64,000 nucleotides of DNA from Leptasterias polaris (taxonomy: Eukaryota; Echinodermata; Asteroidea; Forcipulatida; Asteriidae): positions 2,790,001-2,854,000 of the forward strand of contig JAZGTN010000047.1 of assembly GCA_037783415.1 (NCBI GenBank). The letters run 5' to 3'. Position numbers and translations under genes: made by a program. This document shows, in pieces, positions 54,733 through 64,000 of the stretch. The first letter of the stretch is position 1, and every line of letters begins with the position of its first letter. The notes beneath the pieces were generated by a model, which worked only from the letters and a program-made list of their open reading frames with translations, made no database searches and had not been told where the DNA came from.

Positions 54733-56923
54733 GTAAGTACACTCTCTCTGCAGCATTATTGTATTATCTTGATTATAGAAATGCACAGCGACTTTCAACT
54801 TAATAACATGTTGCTGGTCGAAACGTTAAGTAAAAATCGGCTCTCCTCAGACCTAAACACTACTTTTACATGGTGTTACTTTATAACTCTTATTACTGTA
54901 TATATGTTTACACCTTATATACGTAGCCTCAATATAAATCCGTAAACCATTGTTATTATAATAATTTTTGGGGTCCACAAATATGAGGCACAATTAATTG
55001 TTTCTAGTTACAGTAAGTAAACAAACTTTTGCTCTTGTAAATCTGCTAAATTGATACATTGGTAACAAGGAAATTGCTTTTGACAGTTAAAGTCTACCGC
55101 CCCCTATTACCTGAAAAGGTCTCCGATACCGATGTTTATCTATTATTAGTTGTTATTATGTTTCCATAATGTAAGATGGTTCAAAAAAGAAAAATTATAG
55201 CTTTTTTAGACGAATGACACAAGGAAAGCTTGGCAAGGTCTGCAGACCATTACAGGCTATAAACCCAAGAAAAATAGTGTCTTCGTAGAGAATGAAGCAA
55301 ACTTTGACAACGAGTTGAACTCATTTTACAGCAGGTTTGACAAATTTAATTTCCATTCAGAACAGAGCAAAGTTATGCGTGAGTTACTCAATTGTCAAGC
55401 AGAGAACAAACACATACCAGTTGGGGAAATAAAAGCATTATTTAAAGCCACTAATCCACGCAAAGCATTAGGACCAGAGAACATTACTTCAAAAGTGCGT
55501 AAGGTATGTGCTGACCAGTTAGCGATCCCTTTTCAATCATTGTTCCAGGCACCTGTTGACACTGCATCAGTGCCAGCATTGTGTGGAATAAATCTGCAAT
55601 TGTCCCAATTCCCAAAATGCGTAATTTCAAGGAATTAAATGATCTGCGCCCAGTGGCTCTTACATCAGTACATATGAAGTGTCTGGAAAAGATGATGGTC
55701 AACAGGTTACTACCTTTTGTTACTGAATCCATTGTAAAATACCATGTTCGCTTATCGCCCCAATAGGAGTGCAGAGGATGCTGTTCTTACTTTGTTAAAT
55801 TGAATCTTTGAGCACTTGGAGAAAGCAGGGGCTTTCGTTAAAGTTCTTTTTGTAGATTTCTCAAGTGCCTTTAGCACAATTCAGCCACATCTTCTCGCCC
55901 GTAAACTAATCAATTTGAATGTTAACCCCAAACTTATTCTATGGATCAACGATTGTTTTACTGAATAGAAGTCAACGAGTTAGAGTGAACTCTACCCTGT
56001 CATCTGTTAAACATACTTTCACAGGTGTCACACAGGGATGTGTTTGTCACCCGTTTTGTACACTTTATATACCAATGATCTAACGGCGGTGAATTCAACG
56101 CATACAATTATTAAGTATGCGGATGACACGGCTATTGATAGGTTTTTTGGATGGTAAAAGGAATCTCTAGATTGCTTCACTGATGAAGTAACACAGTTTG
56201 GTGTGATGAAAACTATATAGAGCTCAATGTCAGTAAAACTAAAGAAATGGTGATTGATTTTAGGAAAAATCTTTTGTTGCGCAAGTTTTTATTGAAGGTG
56301 TATGTGTGGAAGCAGTGTCCGAATTCAAATATCTAGGAAACGAAATTGAAAACCAACTGAATTTTGTAGCATGTGCCAAATAAAAAATCAGTAAATTGCA
56401 ACAACGTATATTTTTTCTACGCTAGCTCAAGTCTTTTCGTGTTGACAAAACGACCTTGCAATTGTTCTGCCAGTCTATTGTACAGAAAATTCTCACATTT
56501 TGTCTTGTTTGTGTTTTCGGAAATATGAGGTCCAAGGATAGGATTAAGCTAGAAAGAATAGTCAAGTAAGCAAGTAAACTAATTGGCCTTCAACAAGAGT
56601 CTCCAGAGGTACTATATACATCTAGTGTGCAATATAAATAATTATATTCTTTCTGACCCCGACCATCCACTACATGCCAAATTCCAGACCAACTCCAGAA
56701 GTAATGTAATTTTTTAAGTTGTATTATATCGTTACTGATCGTTTGTATTGTATTTGCATATCAGTTCTTTGTCAAGGCCGTTTTAATTTCCCCAGTGAGA
56801 GATAATAAAGTGTTATCTATCTATCTATCTATCTAATAGCTCAAAACTTGAATTTCAAACAATAGGCCTACTAAATGTAATTTTCTTAGTTTAATACATG
56901 CATATTTTTTGGTTAACTTGCAG
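54733..56923 (+). other. Intron with Rex1-like LINE
   Basis: Most of this intron is the LINE copy at about 55214-56836. The rest is AT-rich. Confidence 0.7.
55214..56836 (+). mobile_element. Rex1-like LINE, decayed
   Basis: Same strand as the receptor. Broken RT frames: FYSRFDKFNFHSEQ, NPRKALGPENITSKV, NDLRPVALTSVHMKCLEKMM, later (other frames) VKVLFVDFSSAF, GVTQGCV and KYADDTAI (catalytic ADD), then YLGNEIENQLNF and a C-terminal part. These are the RT blocks of Rex1/Babar-type LINEs. The 3' end is 'aataaagtgttatc' followed by (TATC)n at about 56811-56836. The 5' end is truncated before the endonuclease. Confidence 0.75.
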
Positions 56924-56995
56924 AAACATCTCGCAGAATCTCTTCAAGGTTTTAGAAACAGACACATTTAAAGAACTGATTAATCTGCAGGGAAT
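56924..56995 (+). CDS. Receptor exon: LRR 3
   Basis: Acceptor 'ttaacttgcag', donor AT|GTAAGT, 72 nt, phase 2-2. NISQNLFKVLETDTFKELIN then LQGM: one LRR. Confidence 0.9.
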
Positions 56996-58618
56996 GTAAG
57001 TATAGCTTGAAAAGTATAAAGTCATCAGCCCATCACATGGCTCTTAGATGAGGAAAAGTAAAATCATCAAACAATGATGTTATGTTTAACCATGGAGGAA
57101 GGAACCTTCCTCCATGGTTTAACTAAAATGCCCACAAATTTGGCATGGTGGGTTGTAAACCTCTTTGCCAAATTATGTAAGAATATTACAGACTAGACCC
57201 ATCAGTTTTGAATTAGACTGGTTCGTTCAAGGGAATCACTAAAACTAATACTTGGTTATTATTGGCACAGCGGTGACACGTCTGGCGTATGACTCATTTA
57301 AATCAAGTCTGCACATTTTGTATGGGACGAAATATAGGTCTGCAACATGTAGAAAAAACAAACACACATTTTCCAATTACTCGTTCATTTTTTTGCAAAT
57401 ACAAGGGAAATATTTTAAGTTCTATCTCCCCTCAAACGAGGCACCTGTTTCAGCGTAACGTTTCTGCGGCACCTTGTCAGACATGTCTGACTCTTGTAAT
57501 TAATAAGTTAAGAGGGCTTTTTTCGCAACTTCTGACCAAATAAACTGTCGGCAAGACATCGAAATACTACCACTAGTACCAGCCTCTTGGTGAACAGATG
57601 TTTTCGATCATCTTTCTGTGGGCCTCAGACTTGTGGCGACCTTGCGCCCGACTTGCAGCATCATTGACATTAACCAGCTGGCAATTACTTTGTACACAAT
57701 AATGCTGAAATGTTTTTTACGTCAGCAATGAAGTTTTTTTTTGCTCCGCCCACTCTGACCAAGTCACGGACCCCTGTTGATTGACACCTTTTCAGACTTG
57801 TGTGTAATGGTACAGGGGACCCTATCATGTAGTATGGCATGGCTAGTATTTACCACATGTTTGTTGTAATGTTTTTCTCTATTTGGGAAGCAAATGTCTT
57901 CCCACGTTACTCCTTTGAGGGTTTTAAGACCCGAATGACATGGTGTATGACCCTTTAGTCATTATGACTCGTGATTTCTGAATGTATGTTAGATAGTGCA
58001 CACAAATAGTTCGTTTTCGCAGTATAACAAATTAAATTTACCCGCTAAAAAAATCTATATATAAATATGTCTTGTATATTATACATTGTTTGTGTTTTAA
58101 ACTATCTTTACAACGTCAGGAAAGGTTATTTGCTTTGGAAACGGGTTTGAATTTAACATTGCAAATGAGGTAGACACGCTTTCCCAACAGTCTGGATGCT
58201 ACTGTATCCAATAACATTCATGCATTATTTGACAGTATATACGGGCATCGTGGGTGTTGTTGAAATGCACATTTATAACAGAGACAATGTCTGCTGTGAT
58301 GTTCCTAATTTATTTGACGTACAGTCTGAGCCCACTAAAAAAACCGGGGTGTTAAAAGTGAGTGCTTCTCATTATACCGGGGAAAACAATTCAACATCAT
58401 GTGATCTTAAAATATCACCAATTGTTTTTGTTTAAATTATTGATAATATTCAACACCATAGGCCTACTGTTTGAGTTTTGAAAGCGCACGTGGTGTCTAT
58501 TTTAACAACCAAGCTCTTGCAGTGTAACTAAACCACAGTTTTATCACCTTAGGCCTAACATTTGAAAATAATATTCGCTTATTTGCGTAATCTAAACAAT
58601 TTCATTCCTTTGTTGCAG
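56996..58618 (+). other. Intron
   Basis: A short palindrome (aaccatggaggaaggaaccttcctccatggtt centred near 57105) is present. 57430-57870 is a diverged copy of the interior of the element at 30346-32990. No further LRR exon seen. Confidence 0.6.
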
Positions 58619-58690
58619 CATTATTCAAGACGTCCCCTTGACAACAATAAGTCAATCAGCTTTCCGTGGATTAAATGAACTCAAAACAAT
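58619..58690 (+). CDS. Receptor exon: LRR 4
   Basis: Acceptor 'tttgttgcag', donor AT|GTAAGA, 72 nt, phase 2-2. IQDVPLTTISQSAFRGLNEL then KTM: one LRR. Confidence 0.9.
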
Positions 58691-59597
58691 GTAAGAATAC
58701 TACTAGCATGAACACTAAGTCTTGAGTAGAACAGTTTTTGGCTCGATTTCATAGAGCCGCTTATAGGCAGAACAAACAGTTTCCTGCTCAGGTAATCAGT
58801 GAAAAGTGATACATGTAATCAAAGCTGGTTTTCGCAGTCTCTTAAACATACCGTTACTGTACTAAGCTACATTTTGTGCTTCAATAGCTCTCTAAAATTT
58901 GACCCTGGTTACAAAAGGTAGACTCAAATCCAACTCAAACCAATAACGTATCTTCATTGAAAAAAATGTGTAATTACACAGCCAGTTTTCCTAGTGGTTT
59001 ATTACTCTATTTGTGTTTATTGCAAGCCTCTTGCTGGCTCTCTATCCTGATATCTAAAACACGGTCAATGGAAGTAAGTTGTTTAGGCTAGTTCGTGATA
59101 TTTGCGCCACTGTGACTTGGACGCGCATAAAGATAATGCAAGCGGATAACTTGAAGGAAACAGTTGACGACCCTGCAATAATACTTAAGATGATTGACTG
59201 GTTAGGACGCCCTCAAGTGTAATAGCTTATAACATTGAACAACTACAAAACTGAATCTCAATAGAAACATAAATACAGTGATTATAGATAATGTTTGAAT
59301 TGCTCATAGCTGAACCGCTCAAGAGTTAATAGTTGATTCGAAAAGGTTCAGTAAAACTTTTAAAACACTATAGAATGACTTGTTGGTCAATGGTGCACAT
59401 CCAACCCACACACATAAGTATTTGCCTATGTAGTATTTCTTATAGTAATCATATGTTGTTGTGTGTCTTTATTGTGCTTAAAATCTGAATCACCTTTTCC
59501 TTGATCAAAGTTCTCGTAAACTTCAAAAAAAAATGTCAACTATTTGTTAGCAACTTGAATAAGTATACTTGTTTTATATTTTATTGTGCACTTTCAG
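58691..59597 (+). other. Intron
   Basis: Begins near a MITE end ('gatttcatagagccgcttata', about 58745), a partial copy of the family at 63588. Otherwise no feature. Confidence 0.55.
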
Positions 59598-59684
59598 CGT
59601 GCTGATGCGAGGGCGGTTCGCTAAAGACGACCCGATCACCGTAGACCCGAGTGCTATTCAGAACTTAGCAAAGTTGCACACACT
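59598..59684 (+). CDS. Receptor exon: LRR 5 (long)
   Basis: Acceptor 'tgcactttcag', donor CT|GTAAGG, 87 nt (29 codons), phase 2-2. VLMRGRFAKDDPITVDPSAI then QNLAKLHTL: a 29-residue repeat, five residues longer than the others, as is common for the last repeat before the hinge. Confidence 0.85.
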
Positions 59685-60873
59685 GTAAGGATCTTTGTCT
59701 CCCCCCCCAACCCATTTGTCTTTAGTAATGTTGTTTTTAGGCAAACCTGTCTCACTATTTTGTATTATTATTTTGTTTGTTTGCGGGTTTTATTTTTCAC
59801 ACTTAACTCTGAAGCAAATCGTTACGGAATATCGAAATGCGGTTTTTATCCCGGATGATTCGAACCGAGTGAAGTAGTAAAAATACTCAAACCTATCATT
59901 GATGCAACATTTTACACTCTAAAAACCAGCAAGACTGCGGCGCTCACACAAAAAAGCGCAATGATTGCATACAATTAAGTTAGGGGTAAAATAATGCTCG
60001 TAAATTACACACAATTAAATTTTTGTATAAGTGTTTCCTTGATGACATATTCACAGCGAAGTGGCAATTGGCAATGACAGATGAGCGAGGTGGTTACCTT
60101 GAGTAGGTGTACCGCCTCATGTTTGGATATGATGGGGGAAACATAGCACTTGAAAACTGTGTAGTCGGTCAGTTATTTAGTTCCAGTGCTCTGAAAATAT
60201 TTTGTTCAAAACATAAAATAAAAAAGGCTTCCCAATTATACCTTTAGCCAAATAGCATTCACAATTTATTGTTACCGTTGGGTTTTCTATTTTCACTTAA
60301 AACAATCGATGCCCAGCTCTCCCGGAATTCCTAATTGTACATCATGCATTTACTTAGCCTTGATGTTAATACTAGCCTACACAAGGGTGGTGCATGGATA
60401 AGGAAGACCATGAAGCTCCGTTGTATGAAACGCTTAATAAAAAACCGTTGAAAACTGTCCAGTTATAGGTTAAGCGTGTTATTTTACAGTGGTGTCAAGA
60501 AAACTTGTTTAAACTCTACCAAAAAACACGTAGGGTCCTCTATATATTATTGTATGCCTTAAACTATTTTAAATAACTAGAAGGGCCTATATCTAATGGT
60601 TTGGGCGATTAAAAAGTGATTGTGTTTTCTATAAAAAATGTTTTACTTGCTAACATCAAAACGGACACTAAAAAGGGTGTCCGATGCAGCTGCTGTCCGA
60701 CTGTGATTGTTTTGATGGTATTACGCAGGGTTGAGTCAACCAGAATATTTATTCTCTACTAAAGTTTCGTAACAAAGGTACCAAATCATTCACTTACACA
60801 AACATCACTCGCGTGTCATTCCTTTTCTGCACAAACAAATTAGTTTGAACTATAGTTGTTTTTGTTTTCAAAG
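59685..60873 (+). other. Intron
   Basis: Contains a plus-strand copy of the dispersed repeat at about 60260-60665 (see 53990-54440). No exon seen. Confidence 0.6.
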
Positions 60874-62092
60874 GTACGTGGATGACCATCGACTTTGCTG
60901 TGAGTTCAAAGGTCTCCAATCTTTTGATACTGAGCAATGTTTCACGACGCAACAACAGTCACCTCTATTCAACTGTGGAAGTCTCATGCAGAACACATTC
61001 CTGCGAGTGTTTATGTGGATACTAGGTCTGAGCGCCCTCATCGGTAACATTGCTGTAGTAGCATGGCGATGGCGAATCGCTGTGACGCAAACCCTTGGCG
61101 ATGGCACCAAGTATGTCGTGAACTTCCTTGTCCTGAACTTAGCGATCTCAGACTTCCTGATGGGTATTTACATGATCACTATAGCAACTGCTGATATAAT
61201 TTTCGGTCAGCTCTACTACACTGTAGCTACGTCATGGCGGTTGGGGCCAGTTTGTAAATTTGCCGGTATTGTTTCTGTGTTATCCAGTGAGGCGAGTGTT
61301 TTCTTCATCACTCTTATCAGTCTTGATCGATTTTTCTGTATAGTGTATCCCCTTGGCACGATTCGTTTGTCCAGATTCACGGCTCGTATTGCCGTAGCGA
61401 CCATCTGGGTGATTAGTTTCATACTTAGTAGTCTGCCAACAATCCTGGTTGGTGCTGAGTCCGATATATACGGTCTATCAGACGTTTGTATCGGTCTGCC
61501 TCTTATCACTAAGCCCAGTGCGTACGAGCTCCAGGTAGGGAGCATTGGCAACCCAGACAGTAGGCAGACATTTCGCATCCCAGTCCCAATAGATCAAAAG
61601 CCCGCCTGGATATACTCCATCATTCTCTTTTTAGGTGTCAACTTGGTCTGCTTCTTGATTATCACAATCGCATATACCGCCATCTTCTTCGATTTCAGAA
61701 AATCGCATCTTAGAATGAAAGCATCCAGAATTAATTTGAGTGGCAAGGAAGAAATGAATATGGCGTTGCGTATGGCGGTTATTGTAGGTACAGACCTCAT
61801 GTGTTGGATGCCTATAATTATTATGGGGATATTATCACAGACCGGTGCTGTAACCATTCAGCCTGACATTTATGCCTGGACTGTGGTATTCATCCTCCCA
61901 ATCAACTCATCCATCAATCCATATCTATATACAATATTCAATATTGTTTCTGATCGTCGCTCAAAAGGTAAAGCTACATCTGTTAACCTACCGTGCTTCT
62001 CAAAATGCTGCACAAAGACAAAGACCAAGGAAGTGACCAGCTTGAAATGTACTTGTAAGAACGCGTGCCCAGCCCAGGAAACACGCCTCTAA
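60874..62092 (+). CDS. Receptor exon: hinge and seven-transmembrane domain (GRL101-like LGR)
   Basis: Acceptor 'ttgttttcaaag', entering in phase 2, 405 codons plus TAA. Residues 1-40 form the Cys-rich hinge (RLCCEFKG..C......NC). TM1 about 43-65 (GN at 57-58), TM2 82-105 (LAISD), TM3 123-151 with C127 pairing with C205 in loop 2, DRF (151-153) instead of DRY, TM4 170-192, TM5 246-272, TM6 299-322 (CWMP, 310-313), TM7 332-356 (NPYLY, 348-352). The tail is Lys/Cys-rich (CFSKCCTK), with possible palmitoylation. The loop-2 sequence SDVCIGLPL is of the relaxin-receptor/GRL101 type. A receptor for a peptide hormone, possibly insulin/relaxin-like, coupling to G proteins at the plasma membrane; the ligand is unknown. 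An ATG at 60845 is intronic. Confidence 0.92.
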
Positions 62093-62189
62093 CAATTCAC
62101 GGCGCATTATAGATTGTATGACCTTAGCGTAGACTAACATGTGTACGACTTCAATAGTGATTATATTACTTACACATGATTGTGAATGA

Positions 62190-62195
62190 AATAAA
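62190..62195 (+). terminator. Polyadenylation signal of the receptor gene
   Basis: AATAAA 98 bp after the stop codon, the first such signal downstream. Confidence 0.75.
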
Positions 62196-63587
62196 GTCAT
62201 TTATTGTTGTAAACATTCACTTTGATAAGCGATCCACGGCGAAAAAGAAACCCAAACTGATATGTATATTTCATTTGTGGTTGTGATCTATCAGCACGGA
62301 CAAAACCTCACAGCAAATGCAGCCGTTTACGTCCGTTTGGTAGTGCGTGACTATCACGGAAAATGCTGGTAACAATTGGGTGAGGTAACTCATCAATACA
62401 TAAATCAAAGATTAAAGGGGTGTGGGTTGATAGGCTATTTCGATCGAAACTCGCATCATTTGATAGGGGGTAGCAACATGTCATACAAATAAATGTTATT
62501 CAGCTACCGACCTTATGACATACTTGGCACAAGTTCTACTTTAAGATCACCAATTGTTACCCGAGATGACTTTAAAGAGACGAACATGACCCTGCTAAAC
62601 ATTGTCCAAATGATTGCAAAACATACTAGCCAAAACAATTAATATAAATAATACAATACAAATTAGTTCAAGAATACGCTTTACCAAACATACTTGAAAT
62701 CTGAAAGGATTTTTCAATTACAAAATTGATTTAATGATGATTATGATTTTAATTTATTTCCCTCAACATTATAGTAATGATAATCATTGAGTAAGCCTAA
62801 TTAACATTGTATTAAAAATGTTTTGGATTTGTTGTTTTAGTTATTTTGTTTTCATTATTCTAAATTTTTTTTTTTTTACAATTACAAAAACAGTTTTAAT
62901 CTAAATAATTATACAATTCTAGTCCCACATTGTAAGAAAACCATTTGAACTAACCTTAAATTTGAAAGAGTAGCATGAAAAAGCCCCTTCAAAAAGGTTT
63001 AAAATAACTGAAAGTTGTTATGGTTGCATCGCGTCATCGAAATATGGCAGATCGGAACGTGTCCAGAAAATTAAAAGACACTATAGGTTGTATTTTCAGT
63101 GTATTGTTGTAATTGTGCTCGAACGGAAATATTCTCTAATTTGCGCCCTCAGTGTTTCAAAAAAATTAATTAGCCTAAACATTTACAAAGAAGAGTGAAG
63201 TTTGTGTCTGCGACCTTTGAACCTCTCCTGTCTCTATTCTTGTGTATTCTTGTATTCTTGTGTGACTTATTTAAATTTTCTTGAACTTCACTCCGTGTTG
63301 TAATGAGTCTGCCTCGATGGCCATGCCCCGAGTACTGTTTACTTTGCAGGGAAAATGTCTTCGAACTCTCTGTGAGTATTTTTTATTTTTTTAACCATCT
63401 TTTTATCGGATAAATATAATTATTGTATTTTTAGAACCAGTTGAATCCAGTATTGTAAACTTGTCTGTATGTAGCCAGCCTCGTATTGACCTTTCGCCCT
63501 GCAGTCCACAAAAGTGACTTTAGTGTAGTATTTGCATTGTATGATATTGAGACGGAGAATTAAAATAAGTTCAAATGCAGGAGATCA
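62196..63587. other. Downstream intergenic
   Basis: AT-rich with a T run at about 62868-62878 and a small 'attcttgtgt' repeat at 63237-63262. Only a weak exon candidate at 63303. Confidence 0.5.
63303..63371 (+). CDS. Weak candidate first exon of a next gene
   Basis: ATG 63303 opens 23 codons (MSLPRWPCPEYCLLCRENVF then ELS) ending at a strong donor T|GTGAGT. The C-x-x-C spacing is reminiscent of the start of a zinc finger. Without a second exon this is only a suggestion. Confidence 0.2.
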
Positions 63588-63780
63588 GGCCCCAATTTCA
63601 TAGAGCTGTTTAAGCAGAAAATATTGATTAACAATTGTCTGCTAAGCAGAATTAAGCAGGATACCAGTCACAAATTGTACACGTGACATGGTAATTTGGT
63701 TGGTAATCATTTTCTGGTAAGCACAATTTTGTTGTGCTTAGCTACTTGTTGTGCTTAAGCAGCTCTATGAAATTGGGCCC
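63588..63780. mobile_element. 193-bp MITE
   Basis: Left end 'ggccccaatttcatagagct' is an inverted copy of the right end (agctctatgaaattgggccc), about 29 bp with two differences. The interior is rich in 'ttaagca' / 'tgcttaa'. Family members: 14050-14192 and a piece near 58740. No clear target duplication was seen. Confidence 0.8.
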
Positions 63781-64000
63781 AGCTTCTAATCGAGACGTTT
63801 TCGTACGGATTTTGCGTGTGGTACTTTAGTGAATGTTCGTCCCTTTCAAGATGGCCGGCCTCTTTGCGGAGCCTCTACAGTAATCTGCGTTGTAGACAGG
63901 ATTGAGCATTCCACTCCTTTACTTATCTGTTGTTGGTATAGTTCTGTCTACGTCGAACCTCTACATAATTGAGTGTGTTTTTTTGCATCGACGTGAGGAC

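Noticed and set aside
60845..60873. ATG at 60845 as the start of a 415-residue GPCR
   Set aside because: The splice acceptor at 60873 and LRR exon phases show the 7TM exon is internal.

Overview
The window is eukaryotic genomic DNA: AT-rich, with long introns, GT-AG splice sites and many mobile elements. The one well-supported host gene resembles the invertebrate 'GRL101-like' leucine-rich-repeat GPCRs (LGR type C, relatives of relaxin receptors). The transposon content (Ngaro-type YR retroelement with an SGNH hydrolase, a CR1-like LINE with a PHD finger and 2A-like peptide, Rex1-like LINE, piggyBac, tRNA-Leu SINEs) fits a marine invertebrate deuterostome, most likely an echinoderm. That assignment is inference. 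No prokaryotic features, CRISPR arrays, rRNA genes or free-standing tRNA genes were seen.

Layout. 1-6 kb: repeats with no recognised gene. 6.0-7.0 kb: a TATA-containing promoter and a short ORF split by a MITE with a perfect 9-bp target duplication. 7.6-12.6 kb: a decayed minus-strand Ngaro-like retroelement (gag, RT, RNase H, gutted tyrosine recombinase, SGNH hydrolase) with split direct repeats. 12.6-18.2 kb: mostly non-coding, with a minisatellite interrupted by a 700-bp Harbinger-type MITE (TTA duplication). 18.6-25.3 kb: a large fold-back element whose left arm is interrupted by a deleted Gypsy element and whose core holds two minisatellites. 25.3-25.8 kb: a tRNA-Leu SINE.

25.84-62.09 kb (+): the receptor gene. 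Fifteen main coding exons were assembled by eye plus the final 7TM exon. In order they are LDLa, LDLa, CUB-like, LDLa, CUB, degenerate LDLa, CUB, LDLa, LDLa, LRRNT, four 72-nt LRR exons, one 87-nt LRR exon, and the hinge + 7TM exon. All extracellular module exons are phase 1-1, all LRR exons are phase 2-2, and the joined frame is open for 1196 codons to a stop, followed by an AATAAA. The true 5' end is not certain; a possible signal-peptide exon lies at 12.9 kb. The 12.8-kb intron between the third LDLa and second CUB exon holds an inverted-repeat element, a poly(C) tandem array, a nearly intact piggyBac, a LINE 3' end and a nearly full-length CR1-like LINE. Later introns hold SINEs, minisatellites and a Rex1-like LINE.

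62.2-64 kb: downstream intergenic DNA with a MITE of a family seen three times here, and a weak candidate first exon of another gene. The genes do not form a pathway: there is one receptor gene, and the rest is mobile DNA and its remains.
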